Of a stretch of 64,000 nucleotides of DNA, positions 11,205-20,856 are shown in pieces. The stretch's first letter is position 1, and each line of letters opens with the position of its first letter. The notes under the pieces are model-generated. The model saw only the letters and a list, made by a program, of their open reading frames with translations, was not told where the DNA came from and did not search any database. A program made the translations under genes and the position numbers. The DNA is from Harmothoe impar (taxonomy: Eukaryota > Annelida > Polychaeta > Phyllodocida > Polynoidae): assembly GCA_947462335.1 (NCBI GenBank), contig OX381704.1:47806942-47870941 (forward strand). The letters are read 5' to 3'.

Positions 11205-12350
11205 CCCTAGTAGCAAGCCCGCATGGGGCCAATTTGGTTTTAGCTCGGATTTGCTATTTGAAGTCGGGCAAAACTGAGCTGGGTTTCATGTTGGGCAGAT
11301 GGCTGGGCTGAAGTGTGGCCCCGATCGGGCTGCCCATTTTGGGCTCAGATCAGTTTCAAAGCGGGCTGCCCGATTTGGGCTCAGATCAGTTTCAAAGAGG
11401 GCTACCCGCTTTGGGTTCATGTTGGCCAGATGACAGGAAACCCGTCCAAAACCCGTTCTGAGACCAATTCGGGCAGCCCACTTGGGGCCACACCAGTACC
11501 CAGTGCCCTAAACCAACGGGCGCCCGTCGGTTAGCCCACTCCGGGCCGATGAGGGCTGAGGTTGGGTTTGGACAGGGCAACTGGTCTAGTAGTTCTGATG
11601 ATTGACACCAGATGTCACTACTATACAATATCTAGAGTTTTCCAACCAAAACCAGATGAAATTGACATTACATAATAATACAATAAAATTTTTAAGTGAT
11701 GTAGAATAGGAAACAATAAATAGATGTTCTCACAGTTTGGAAATAAGATAGACTATATATTTGAATGATGAAAAGGAGGTTCTCTAAGCAGCTATCCAGT
11801 GTAAACACTATTTCTGTGGCATTACAACCTGCTTAATATAAGACTCATGTGCCCCATGTAGGTATGAACTATGGCTTTGAAGGCCAGTGTGCACCATAGA
11901 CACTTGTCTATGGGTAGGAAGAGTATGATTATGCCTTGGGTTGATTAGAAGGACCTAGGATATCTGGTTCAACAAATACAAGAAATCATTGGAGAATGAT
12001 TGAATAGATTCTAAAAACCCATAATTATCTGATCTGAGCCCGCTTTCAACCCGTCCAAAAACCAATCTGAGCCCGCTTTCAACCCATCCAAAAACCGATC
12101 TGAACCCACTTTCAGTCCGTCCAAAAACCAATCTGAGCCCAAAGTGGGAAGCCCGTCCAAAAACTGATCTGAGCCCAAAGCGGGCTTCCCGTCCAAAACC
12201 CGATCTGCGCCCAACATGGGAAGCCCGCACGGGGCCAGACCAAAGCCCAGTGCCCTAAACCGACGGGAGCCCGTCGGTTAGCCCACTCCGGGCCAGACTT
12301 GCAAACACAGTCTGGCCCCGTCCGGGGCCACAGTGTGTTTGCTACTAGGG
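11205..12350. mobile_element. 1.15-kb inverted-repeat DNA element with TA target duplication
   Basis: Terminal repeats CCCTAGTAGCAA at 11205 and TTGCTACTAGGG ending at 12350 are perfect complements, flanked by TA on both sides, as in Tc1/mariner-type elements. The subterminal arms carry tandem blocks around GGGCTCAGATCAGTTTC (left) and their inverse (GATCTGAGCCCGCTTTC, right). A direct copy of GTGCCCTAAACC..CGTCGGTTAGCCC occurs in both arms and contains a palindrome (see separate entry). No transposase frame, so non-autonomous. Confidence 0.85.
12257..12278. repeat. 22-bp palindrome with 2-nt spacer
   Basis: AACCGACGGG and CCCGTCGGTT flank a 2-nt AG spacer, giving perfect 10-bp arms. An imperfect copy lies in the left arm of the same element near 11511-11532. 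It could be a binding site or a hairpin end used by the element. Confidence 0.75.
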
Positions 12351-12359
12351 TACGGAGCT

Positions 12360-13475
12360 GTGTATGTGTCCGTCATATGTGTTCTCCCAGTTGTACATGT
12401 ATCTATCTATTATATTATGTTCTTTTTAAGAATTTAATCCTAAATAGCAGTAGTTAAAATCCGATGCACCACTACAGTGAGAATGTATGAGAAATATAGC
12501 CACGTCAGAATGGTCGGCGTCAGACGATGAGAGGAGCATACAGTTTCCCATACGCTCTCAATACTGGTGTAACTTATATTCTCTAATTTGGAAAGATGGA
12601 GGCTAGATTATTACAGAAGTCTATGGGATGCCATTTATCAGAAATTGTAATTTCCGCAGGTTGTGTAGGGCAATTCTTACGTGCATGAAGAAGATGGAGT
12701 TGGTTGCAAGCTAAGTACTTTGGTGAGTAAATAGACAACGTGAAAATATTAGTATACAACTCTCATTGAACAGGGAGGAAATCGTCTCAGTAGGAAAGGG
12801 TCTGCCGTTTACTTTGTGTATTTATATGATATAGGAAAAAGGTGGATGGCATCAGTTCAACCTGTATTTTGATGCAGATTTACCTTTGATATGTATTGAA
12901 ATAGTCGCTGAGAATATGGAAGAGGTACTAAATTCTCCTGGATCTTTGGCTTGGTTAAGATTTGGAATACGGAAGTGCTACCTAAATGACTACTGAGTGT
13001 GATGGTGCTCTTTGCCGTATTCCAATTCCAAAGTCCAAATGAACCAATCAGACAAGACTACATCGGCTGGTGGAACCCCTGGTCATGAAGGTATATCTCT
13101 ATCTACTCACATCTCCCTGAATTAGACAGGAACATTAACAACAGAACACACATACATACATACAACTGTACATACATTTGTACATACATAACAGCCAATG
13201 TGGACATTGAACTACACAGATTCAGAGAAAAAGGTGGCACATCTAGCAGAAGTAAGGCTAAAATTTAAGATAGCTATTCATATGTTAGAAAAATGTCAAA
13301 TACTCTTTTTTCAAAAGTTGTATATTTTTCATCCTATACCACTTAAAGAGCCCATATCTAAGCTCTTTAAGGTGCAACTTCCGACCCAAAAGTTAATATA
13401 TATCATAACACTATATATTACAAACTTCTCGACTTTTCCGTGTACATAGCCCCCCATATCAGCTGTTTTAATCAT
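12360..13475. other. Unique-looking intergenic sequence
   Basis: Only short chance frames and a small CATA-type microsatellite near 13150-13190. No recognisable gene. Confidence 0.4.
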
Positions 13476-13589
13476 GCCAGTCAAAGACGTCACCCGGTCA
13501 AAGACGTCACCCGGTCAAAGACGTCACCCGGTCAAAGACGTCACCCAGTCAAAGACTATCCAATTGTTACAAAGTCGTGAGACTGAGCC
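13476..13589. mobile_element. Partial MITE arm (17-bp repeats)
   Basis: Five copies of a 17-bp unit (GTCAAAGACGTCACCCG) at about 13478-13560 are followed by AAAGTCGTGAGACTGAGCC. Organisation and end sequence parallel the right arm of the element at 7105-7435, whose unit is GTCAGAGACGGCACCCG. No matching left arm is seen, so this is a truncated or solo arm. Confidence 0.65.
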
Positions 13590-13677
13590 TCATACCGTGA
13601 CCAGTCGTTATCCCACAATCCTATGTAGCATGGCTAAAGACTCATACAATGACCAGTCTTTATCCCATGGAGCCTGC
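13590..13677. repeat. Fold-back repeat, left part (split by the LTR retrotransposon)
   Basis: Units of about 50 bp around CTCATACAGTGACCAG and TTTATCCCACAAAGCC. The array stops at the LTR and resumes at 25850, showing that the retrotransposon landed in a pre-existing repeat. Confidence 0.8.
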
Positions 13678-13718
13678 TGTCACGCCACAAAACCCCTTAT
13701 TATACCTTCATCAATTGT

Positions 13719-13748
13719 ATTACGTCATATTACGTCATATTACGTCAT
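13719..13748. promoter_or_regulatory. CRE/ATF-like triplet in the 5' LTR
   Basis: Three head-to-tail copies of TTACGTCATA lie in the 5' LTR, against two copies in the 3' LTR (about 25033-25053). TTACGTCA resembles CREB/ATF-family binding sites. The copy-number change is the only LTR difference noticed. Confidence 0.6.
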
Positions 13749-14462
13749 AATTATGATTTATGATTATTAATATTCATATTTATTATTATTTGTAATACGC
13801 ACAATACTTTATACATATTTTCAATCCATATGTCCATCAAAGTACACCTAGACGTCAGACATACCTATTTCTCACTAAGCCAAGCCAAACTAACCCCCAT
13901 GCATAACTAATCCATAGATCACAAGCAGACCCTTATCCCATGGACAATAGGTAACGGTCAGCCCCTCCAGACGACAAGGCACTGACCGGTCACCTATACA
14001 CAAAACAAATGAACTATATGTTGACCCCAAGGATTAACTGTCAACACATAAAACAATGCTATAAAGCTGGACACCCTTAATCAGTGTGGCACCGCCAAAG
14101 CCACTTGAGCCGGCTGGAGGCCACCTGGAGGCAGGCGACAAAGCCCCCATGTGTGCATGCTACTTATTATGTAATCCATTACCCATAATGCACTGGACCC
14201 AGGCTCCCCACCCGCGGTCCAGCGCACACCACATGTTAAAGCCATGAATATATAATTATCCAATCAAATGTCAAATGTATATTATCCAATGAAAACCACT
14301 GTTACATCCACTTCCGGTCACATGGGCTCCTCCTCTACCTGCCGGGCATCTGTACTTAAGCCCCGGGCAGCTAGAGGGAAATCAGTAACCATCTCAGTAA
14401 CCACCGACTTACCATCTATACTGAGCCCTAGTGACTGGTACTCTGATATTAATATTATTATT

Positions 14463-14468
14463 AATAAA
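14463..14468 (+). promoter_or_regulatory. Polyadenylation signal AATAAA in the 5' LTR
   Basis: AATAAA near the LTR 3' end; the copy at 25767-25772 in the 3' LTR would terminate the genomic transcript. Confidence 0.7.
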
Positions 14469-14548
14469 AGATACCAAGTATTGAAACTGACGTCTCACCT
14501 CATCTTTACGCCCTCATTGATGTGGAAGGGTTTTCCCTAGCCACAGAG

Positions 14549-14566
14549 TGGTAGAGAACCGGGCAA
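14549..14566 (+). promoter_or_regulatory. Candidate primer-binding site
   Basis: TGGTAGAGAACCGGG starts three bases after the 5' LTR. Beginning with TGG, it can pair with the CCA end of a tRNA. The tRNA identity was not determined. Confidence 0.55.
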
Positions 14567-14601
14567 CTTTCAGCTACCTGCGACCATGAAGAAATTTTTT
14601 A

Positions 14602-16158
14602 ATGCAGAGACACCAGTCCCTCAGTGACCTATCATCACGGAGGCACACTAGGAGCCAGGGACCAGCACCAACATCAGGTTTACAACCCACCAGGAGGAAA
14701 GGACCAAGCAACAACAAGCACATCACCAAGTCCACCTCCTGCATCTACAAGGACACAGTAAGACATTCTAAACCAACACTTATAGACACTGTACCTATTA
14801 TACCTATAGACATAGCTACACCACCCACCTCTCCCATTCGTGTTGAACCCACTGTCAACATGGCCGGAGACGATCAGGTAGAGGTACAAAGACAACGAGA
14901 ACTAGACGATAGGATATCAAGAAAATTAGACGAACAATTAGCGGCCCACAAGGCAGAGCTAGAAAGACTCAAATCTGATATCGCAGAATATAGAAACAAC
15001 AAGTCCATTAGTGACCTGGCTAGCGCCATATCAAAAGCAAACAAATACACCATCCGTGAACCAATCAGATTCTCGAAACCAGACATTAAGATGAGCACCA
15101 GAAAGTGGTTCACCGACCTAGAACGCTTTGTTAGACTCAAATACCCTCAAGAAGATCACCCCATCCATGTCACTTGTGCAGTCTATCTAGCTGGACCAGC
15201 GTACAAATGGTACAGTATTCAGCCCACTAGTGTACAAGACGATTATGACCTTATAAAGAAGGGACTCATTCACCACTTCAAGGATGTCGAGAACGACATC
15301 AAACTATTGACACTGTCCCCATTTGACCCCACCCTACACACCATGGAAGAATGGCTAAAGGACGCCAACACCCACTTCCAAAACAAGGGGGTGGACATAG
15401 AAGCTGCCATTATCCAGGTAGCCACCGTATTAAACGAGGACTACCGAGAGGCGATCAGAGCAGAAAGTCCTACTACATGGGCTTCCCTCTGTAGAGCGCT
15501 CAGGTGCGCGTACCTCTACAAAAAGACCTCCACACATAAAGTATCATCCCTATCCAACAACACCCTAGACCCAGTCATAGCTGCTCAGTTAAGGGAAAAG
15601 GACAGGGAAAACGAAAAACTGAGAGACCTTCTTCAGAAACAACAGGAAGTTATGGAGACCGAACATACAGTAGCTGCTATGGGGGGTGGTAAACCAAAAC
15701 CCACCTACCACAAACAAGCAGCTGCACCTACACACCAATCTCCACCAACTGACTTTGCGTTACCACCCAACTATAGGGGGAGGAGAGAAGACTTCGACAT
15801 CAACTATGTCGACAACATCAGGAAGGCACGCTCAATGGGCCTCATACCTCCCACCCACCGATTCAAAGGGGGACCCAAAGACATTATAACCCTTCTTCAA
15901 ACGGGTTCCCTACCCCCACATCACTTCAAGCTCATCCAGAGCCAACAACAACAACAACAAAGGTGGCAGCCACAACAGCAATCATGGCAGCCACCACAAC
16001 AACAACAACAACAATGGCCACAACAACAACAACAACAATGGCCACAACAACAACAACAAATACAACTTCAACCAACGCCACAAAACCCCACTCCACAGTA
16101 CACCATGGCACAGCTCGTCAGCATGATGAACGACCTCACCAAGACGACGGGAAACTAG
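14602..16158 (+). CDS. gag: Gag polyprotein
   Basis: Encodes a 518-aa structural protein. Residues about 95-130 are a charged, probably coiled-coil segment. About 160-310 match the Ty3/gypsy capsid (retrotransposon gag) pattern, with KWFTDLERFVRLKYP and AVYLAGPAYKWYS. Residues 450-500 are a long glutamine-rich tail. No CCHC zinc knuckle is visible, so RNA binding may rely on the basic/Gln-rich tail or differ from the usual nucleocapsid. The start chosen is the first in-frame ATG of the long frame; a second ATG at 14860 begins a segment reading MAGDDQ and could be used instead. The frame closes with a TAG directly behind a slippery heptamer, implying gag-pro production by frameshifting. Confidence 0.92.
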   Translation: MQRHQSLSDLSSRRHTRSQGPAPTSGLQPTRRKGPSNNKHITKSTSCIYKDTVRHSKPTLIDTVPIIPIDIATPPTSPIRVEPTVNMAGDDQVEVQRQRELDDRISRKLDEQLAAHKAELERLKSDIAEYRNNKSISDLASAISKANKYTIREPIRFSKPDIKMSTRKWFTDLERFVRLKYPQEDHPIHVTCAVYLAGPAYKWYSIQPTSVQDDYDLIKKGLIHHFKDVENDIKLLTLSPFDPTLHTMEEWLKDANTHFQNKGVDIEAAIIQVATVLNEDYREAIRAESPTTWASLCRALRCAYLYKKTSTHKVSSLSNNTLDPVIAAQLREKDRENEKLRDLLQKQQEVMETEHTVAAMGGGKPKPTYHKQAAAPTHQSPPTDFALPPNYRGRREDFDINYVDNIRKARSMGLIPPTHRFKGGPKDIITLLQTGSLPPHHFKLIQSQQQQQQRWQPQQQSWQPPQQQQQQWPQQQQQQWPQQQQQIQLQPTPQNPTPQYTMAQLVSMMNDLTKTTGN

Positions 16159-16195
16159 ATTGTCATCCTATGGATAGGCCTCATCAGGATGACAA
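16149..16195 (+). promoter_or_regulatory. -1 ribosomal frameshift signal (gag to pro)
   Basis: The heptamer GGGAAAC (16149-16155) sits in the gag frame as G GGA AAC, the X XXY YYZ arrangement, and is followed at once by the gag TAG. Four bases after the heptamer a perfect 10-bp stem forms between TTGTCATCCT (16160-16169) and AGGATGACAA (16186-16195) around a 16-nt loop. A -1 slip enters exactly the open protease frame. The same heptamer is known from gag-pro or gag-pol junctions of lentiviruses and type D retroviruses. Confidence 0.85.
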
Positions 16196-17381
16196 AACAG
16201 TCCCCACCACTGAAGACACAGCATCGCCCATCGACATCACGCCACATGACCCACAGACAATCCACAACGCTGCACCAGTGCGCGGGAAACCTGCCGACGT
16301 CCAAGCAACTCTGGAAGTCGTCCCCCCACCACTACCCGACCTACACATGGAAGAAGGTGAGCAGAGTGTTTTGTTTATCAATATGGTCAATGGCAATATA
16401 GATCTACAATTCAAAGATACCAACATCCCCAGTCTAGTAGACACAGGAGCCACCGTCTCTTGCATGAGAGAGGGTCTAGCCTCCACTCTATCGAAACTAG
16501 TTCCTCATGAGTTTTCACGAATCAGGTCCAAAGTTTATCTTGCCGATGGAGCATTGTGTCACATCAAAAGAGCTATCAAAATCAAATTCAAAATTCAAGG
16601 CAAAACATTCAGTCATCAATTTGCAATTCTTCCAAATTGTTCATCACCAATCATATTGGGAACAGATTTTCTATCAAAGACAAAAAGCAAAATCAATTAC
16701 TCCACTGACCCAACTCCAAAATCTCAACCAATAAGGGCAGTGAGAGCTATTTCGATACCTCCATTTTCCGAAATGGCCATAACAGGCCAAGTCACATGCT
16801 ACCACTCAGTCAGTCAAATCAATGGCATAACAGACAATTTTGACAGATCAGACAAACTTCCAAATTACATCGTACAACGTTCAGTCGTGACACCTGACCA
16901 AAGAGACAGACACCCACTGATATTATTGAACATCACATCTAGAATCTGTAAAATCCAGAAGGGTGAAATCGTAGCCTTATATACAAAAACAGACATAGAC
17001 AAAGAAAATAATATATTATCGACAGGCTACGACAAAACACAACCCGAGGAGACAGACAGAGACATAGACATAGACATAGACATAGACAACAACTCCACTA
17101 TCAGTGACAGTGCTTCATCAACAGTGTCAGACAAAACATTCTATGTACCAACACCAACATATTCAGAGTACTCTGACTCTGACATGGATCAATCCATGTC
17201 AGACGACGAAGATCATATAAATATGGTGCAAGAGACGACAGGTCACGACGAACAAGACATAGACAAAGACATGTACATAGGGAAGGACATAGACATAGAA
17301 CCAGAAAAAGAAAAATCACACGTCTTCCAAAAACCAGAATGCCTTCACAACTTTTTGCCAATTAATAGAAGAATACGATGA
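16149..17381 (+). CDS. pro: Aspartic protease region (pro), -1 frame relative to gag
   Basis: This frame is entered by the -1 shift at 16149 and stays open to 17381; the same frame is also open back to 15963 inside gag. It encodes a retropepsin-type aspartic protease with the active-site motif LVDTGATVSCM (Asp codon at 16440) and the downstream hydrophobic-Gly strand PIILGTDFL. After the protease fold comes an acidic, low-complexity linker rich in Asp-Ile repeats (about 17050-17310). The protease would act as a dimer to mature Gag and Pol. The frame ends before the RT; pol continues in another frame, overlapping between 17293 and 17381. Confidence 0.88.
   Translation, partial: GKLDCHPMDRPHQDDKTVPTTEDTASPIDITPHDPQTIHNAAPVRGKPADVQATLEVVPPPLPDLHMEEGEQSVLFINMVNGNIDLQFKDTNIPSLVDTGATVSCMREGLASTLSKLVPHEFSRIRSKVYLADGALCHIKRAIKIKFKIQGKTFSHQFAILPNCSSPIILGTDFLSKTKSKINYSTDPTPKSQPIRAVRAISIPPFSEMAITGQVTCYHSVSQINGITDNFDRSDKLPNYIVQRSVVTPDQRDRHPLILLNITSRICKIQKGEIVALYTKTDIDKENNILSTGYDKTQPEETDRDIDIDIDIDNNSTISDSASSTVSDKTFYVPTPTYSEYSDSDMDQSMSDDEDHINMVQETTGHDEQDIDKDMYIGKDIDIEPEKEKSHVFQKPECLHNFLPINRRIR
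17352..17356 (+). promoter_or_regulatory. T5 tract where the pro frame must shift +1 into pol
   Basis: Homology carries the protease/linker frame up to about here and the RT frame from just after it. A run of five T begins in the zero frame as a Phe codon. Either the ribosome slips +1 on this run, or this copy has gained one base. The sequence alone cannot decide. Confidence 0.45.
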
Positions 17382-17388
17382 CATATTC

Positions 17389-20300
17389 GTGGGAAAAGAT
17401 AATATGATTGGAAGAACCCATCTGTACACCCATAAACTCAACCTGATCCCAGACGCCAAACCCTTACAGTTCTACCCATTCAGAATGGCCCCGCACAAAG
17501 CTGAACGACTTGAAATTGAATGTCAGAAGCTGGTAAAGCAGGACATTCTGGAAGAAACCAAAACGGGTCCCTGGTCATCCAGAAGTTTTCTTGTAGAGAA
17601 AAAGAACGGGCAGGGTTACAGATTAGTGACAGATTTAAGATACGTGAATTCCCAATCCATCAACCAAGCTTTGACATCACCACGAGCAGACGACAGCCTA
17701 GAAATGATTGGTGAGATGCGACCTGCTGTGTTCTCTAAAATGGATGCCCAACAAGGGTACTTCCAGATACCAATTAGAGAGGACGACATGGACATCACAG
17801 CCTTTCTCACTAGGACCAAAAAGTATAGATACAAGACCATGCCCATGGGACTCGCCAGCAGTGCTCAGGCTTTCCAAGCTGTAGTCAACTTGATCCTACA
17901 GAACCTGCAGTACAAATGTGCAATCCCATACTTAGACGACATCTTGTGTTTATCACCTACCATAGACCAACATTTCATTGATTTAAGAAACATATTCGAA
18001 GCACTAAGAAATGGCAAACTAAAGTTGAAGAAAACCAAGTGCGAATTCTTCCTAGAGGAACTAGACTTCCTAGGAATGAAAGTCACCACTGACGGTATCA
18101 AACCATCTCCAGACAAAGTCCACAAGATCCAAACATTCCCCACACCGAAGACCACAAAAGAGGTGCGGTCATTCACTGGACTCGCCCAATTCTACAGAAA
18201 ATTCATCAAAGGGTTCAGTGAAATTGGTCGACCTCTATTCAACCTACTCAAAAATGGGAACAAATTTGTTTGGACAAAAGAATGTGAGACTGCATTTCAG
18301 ACCCTGAAGGACTCCATATGCAATGACGTCATCCTGCTGTACCCAGACTACAACAAACAGTTCCATCTTACAACAGATGCATCTGGTACAGCCCTGGGAG
18401 CTACTCTTTCCCAGGAGAAAGACGGCGTTCTACGACCAGTAGCCTTTGCGGGCAGAGCACTCCATGACCACGAAAGGAATTATGGTGCCACCCAAAGAGA
18501 ACTATTGGGAGTAGTATTTGCAATAGAGCACTTCAGACACTACCTAGAAGGAAGACCATTCGAGTTATATACTGACCACCAAGCCCTCATCCACATGTTG
18601 ACAAAATCAGATAACAAAAACATGTGGGCAAGGTGGGCACTCAAAATTCAACAATTTCAATTTAATATCAGACACATAAGAGGCAAATTAAACATACCAT
18701 CAGACGTTATGTCAAGACGAGACTACCCACTAGACAACACACCAATGACAGATCCTCCACCAAAACCCAAAGCCATAAGGGTACAACATAGAATTATGTT
18801 TGAGGATGACATACACACACAGAAATTCAAAGAAGACGAACCACCATTGACGCTACCAAAACGTCTACCCAAAGCAATCCTGAAGAGAAACTCCACCCAT
18901 CACTTCTATTGTGAATGTATGGAGGAAAACACAGAGGACATAGAAGAAGTAAAACGCTTGACCCCCAACCTCAGAGCAAATCCTGACATCCCAAGTACCA
19001 AATTACATCATTTTGGGCTTCCACAAACAGAATACAAGGGACTGTTAGCAGCCATAGTGGCCTCGGTACAACAGGAAGTGGATTCAGCTGCACGACCGGT
19101 CCCAGGCCACGCCCCACAGCAGCTGACAGTACCCTCTACATCCCTAGAAGCCCTATCAACATTCATAGAAGAAGCTCAAACAGAACAAACAGAGCAGGTT
19201 GCGGCGACCCGACCGGTCCCAGGCCACACCCCGGCACCGCAACCTAAGAAAATCACAGATAAACCAAAACCAAAGAAGAAAAATGAGAAGCCTAGAAGAG
19301 ACGCCACAGACATGGCAAAACATCTGGCCAATCAGACTAATCATCTGATTGAAATGATAGAGAGCCTCTCCGACCCACAGATCTCCATACTCAACCTGAA
19401 AAGAGAACAGAGATATAATTTACATACGAAAGCTATCATCACGTATTTAGAGAACGGACAGGTACCCAACGACAAAAACAAGAAGGAAACGGAGCAATTT
19501 ATCAAAATAGCTGATGACCACATCATGCTGAATGATATTTTGGTCCATATCAACACGGTACTATGGAAGAAACACAAGGAATTCTCATTCCAACCCGTCA
19601 TCCCAGATGACATGAGACTTCCCATCTTGAAGCTTTTTCACGACCTACCAATGGCAGGCCACGCTGGCGCACAAAGAATGCTGTCGACCATGCTTCCCAA
19701 AGTATATTGGAAGAGCATGGCGGCCGACGTCCAGAAATTCACAGCGACATGCCACGTCTGTTTGAAAGCCAAAAAGATGAACCTAACCAACAACCTGCCA
19801 ATGACGGCCCATAGTACCCCTTCTTACCCATTCCAGTTTGTCCACATAGATGCCATAGGCCCACTACCACCAACTCCAGGTAAGAACGTATACATTCAGG
19901 TAGTGGTCGACAGGTTCTCTAAATTCTGCACAGCTTACCCTACTACATCATTGGACGCGGAAACAACTACCGCAGAATTCATAGAGAAGGTTGTTCTGGC
20001 CGAGGGTATACCAACATACCTCCAGTCAGACAATGGAACGTCATATAAAAATTCAAAATTCAGAAACATGACATCTTCCCTCAACATAAAACATGTCTTC
20101 AGCTCGGCCTATAGACCAAAATCAAACGGCCAGGCTGAAAGATACGTGAAAACGCTGTCTGAAGGCATACGGGCCTACTGTGAGGAACACCAGGACACAT
20201 GGGATGTATTCCTACCACACCTCGTGTTCTCCATCAACAACACAGAGTCCGCCACCACTGCCTTCACACCGTTCTTCATTATGAAGGGAAGGAATCCAAA

Positions 20301-20856
20301 CACCATAATAGACAACAAACTCAATCAGGAAGAAGAGAAAAGTCTAAATCTCCACATCATTGACAAATTAAAGAAAATAGACTACACATACAACCAGGTC
20401 ATTGAAAACATCGAAAAGAGGACAGAACAAATGAGACAACAACACGACAAAAAGGCAAAACCTACAAAGGTGCAGAAAGAATCACTAGTGTATGTCAAGG
20501 TACCCCGACTGATGGATAGAACAAAATGTTTAAAACTTCAGAAAGTGTACTCTGGTCCATACATAGTGTGCAAATTCGTCTCAAAAACATCTGTCCTCCT
20601 CAAATCTGTGATCACAATGAAGACAATGAAAAACCCAGTCCATGTAGATAGACTGAAACTCGTACGTCACGTGAGAAACAATGACTTCATACACAGACTC
20701 ATTGACCCGAACGAGGACCTCATAACCAAACTATGGAAGAAAGACGGAGATTCATATAAAGCGAGACCAGCGCTTCTACAAACCAAAAATATATATAAAG
20801 CAAAGCCGGCCCACTCCAAGGTCAAGAGGAGGACACCGGTAGGACTAAAACCATAA
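17389..20856 (+). CDS. pol: Pol: reverse transcriptase, RNase H, integrase
   Basis: This frame is open from 17293 and has no start codon of its own at the RT border; residue numbers here count from 17389. Reverse transcriptase spans about 25-290, with the catalytic YLDD at 181-184 preceded by the MPMGLASSAQAFQ motif. RNase H follows (TTDASG near 330, TDHQALIHML near 395). A roughly 200-aa basic/proline linker contains two copies of an RPVPGH motif. Integrase has an HHCC zinc-binding module (first His near 751, Cys 788 and 791) and catalytic D821, D881 and E917 (35 residues between the last two). A C-terminal basic domain completes it. All catalytic residues are present. It would need frameshifting from pro to be made as Gag-Pro-Pol. 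Confidence 0.95.
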   Translation: MGKDNMIGRTHLYTHKLNLIPDAKPLQFYPFRMAPHKAERLEIECQKLVKQDILEETKTGPWSSRSFLVEKKNGQGYRLVTDLRYVNSQSINQALTSPRADDSLEMIGEMRPAVFSKMDAQQGYFQIPIREDDMDITAFLTRTKKYRYKTMPMGLASSAQAFQAVVNLILQNLQYKCAIPYLDDILCLSPTIDQHFIDLRNIFEALRNGKLKLKKTKCEFFLEELDFLGMKVTTDGIKPSPDKVHKIQTFPTPKTTKEVRSFTGLAQFYRKFIKGFSEIGRPLFNLLKNGNKFVWTKECETAFQTLKDSICNDVILLYPDYNKQFHLTTDASGTALGATLSQEKDGVLRPVAFAGRALHDHERNYGATQRELLGVVFAIEHFRHYLEGRPFELYTDHQALIHMLTKSDNKNMWARWALKIQQFQFNIRHIRGKLNIPSDVMSRRDYPLDNTPMTDPPPKPKAIRVQHRIMFEDDIHTQKFKEDEPPLTLPKRLPKAILKRNSTHHFYCECMEENTEDIEEVKRLTPNLRANPDIPSTKLHHFGLPQTEYKGLLAAIVASVQQEVDSAARPVPGHAPQQLTVPSTSLEALSTFIEEAQTEQTEQVAATRPVPGHTPAPQPKKITDKPKPKKKNEKPRRDATDMAKHLANQTNHLIEMIESLSDPQISILNLKREQRYNLHTKAIITYLENGQVPNDKNKKETEQFIKIADDHIMLNDILVHINTVLWKKHKEFSFQPVIPDDMRLPILKLFHDLPMAGHAGAQRMLSTMLPKVYWKSMAADVQKFTATCHVCLKAKKMNLTNNLPMTAHSTPSYPFQFVHIDAIGPLPPTPGKNVYIQVVVDRFSKFCTAYPTTSLDAETTTAEFIEKVVLAEGIPTYLQSDNGTSYKNSKFRNMTSSLNIKHVFSSAYRPKSNGQAERYVKTLSEGIRAYCEEHQDTWDVFLPHLVFSINNTESATTAFTPFFIMKGRNPNTIIDNKLNQEEEKSLNLHIIDKLKKIDYTYNQVIENIEKRTEQMRQQHDKKAKPTKVQKESLVYVKVPRLMDRTKCLKLQKVYSGPYIVCKFVSKTSVLLKSVITMKTMKNPVHVDRLKLVRHVRNNDFIHRLIDPNEDLITKLWKKDGDSYKARPALLQTKNIYKAKPAHSKVKRRTPVGLKP

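Larger units (their letters stand above)
13678..14545 (+). repeat. 5' long terminal repeat
   Basis: 868 bp, TG..CA ends. It carries a CRE-like array (13719-13748), an AATATATAA stretch near 14248, two CCAAT boxes (14260-14264, 14286-14290) and a polyadenylation signal (14463-14468). U3/R/U5 borders cannot be set precisely; transcription probably starts between the CCAAT boxes and the AATAAA. Confidence 0.95.
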
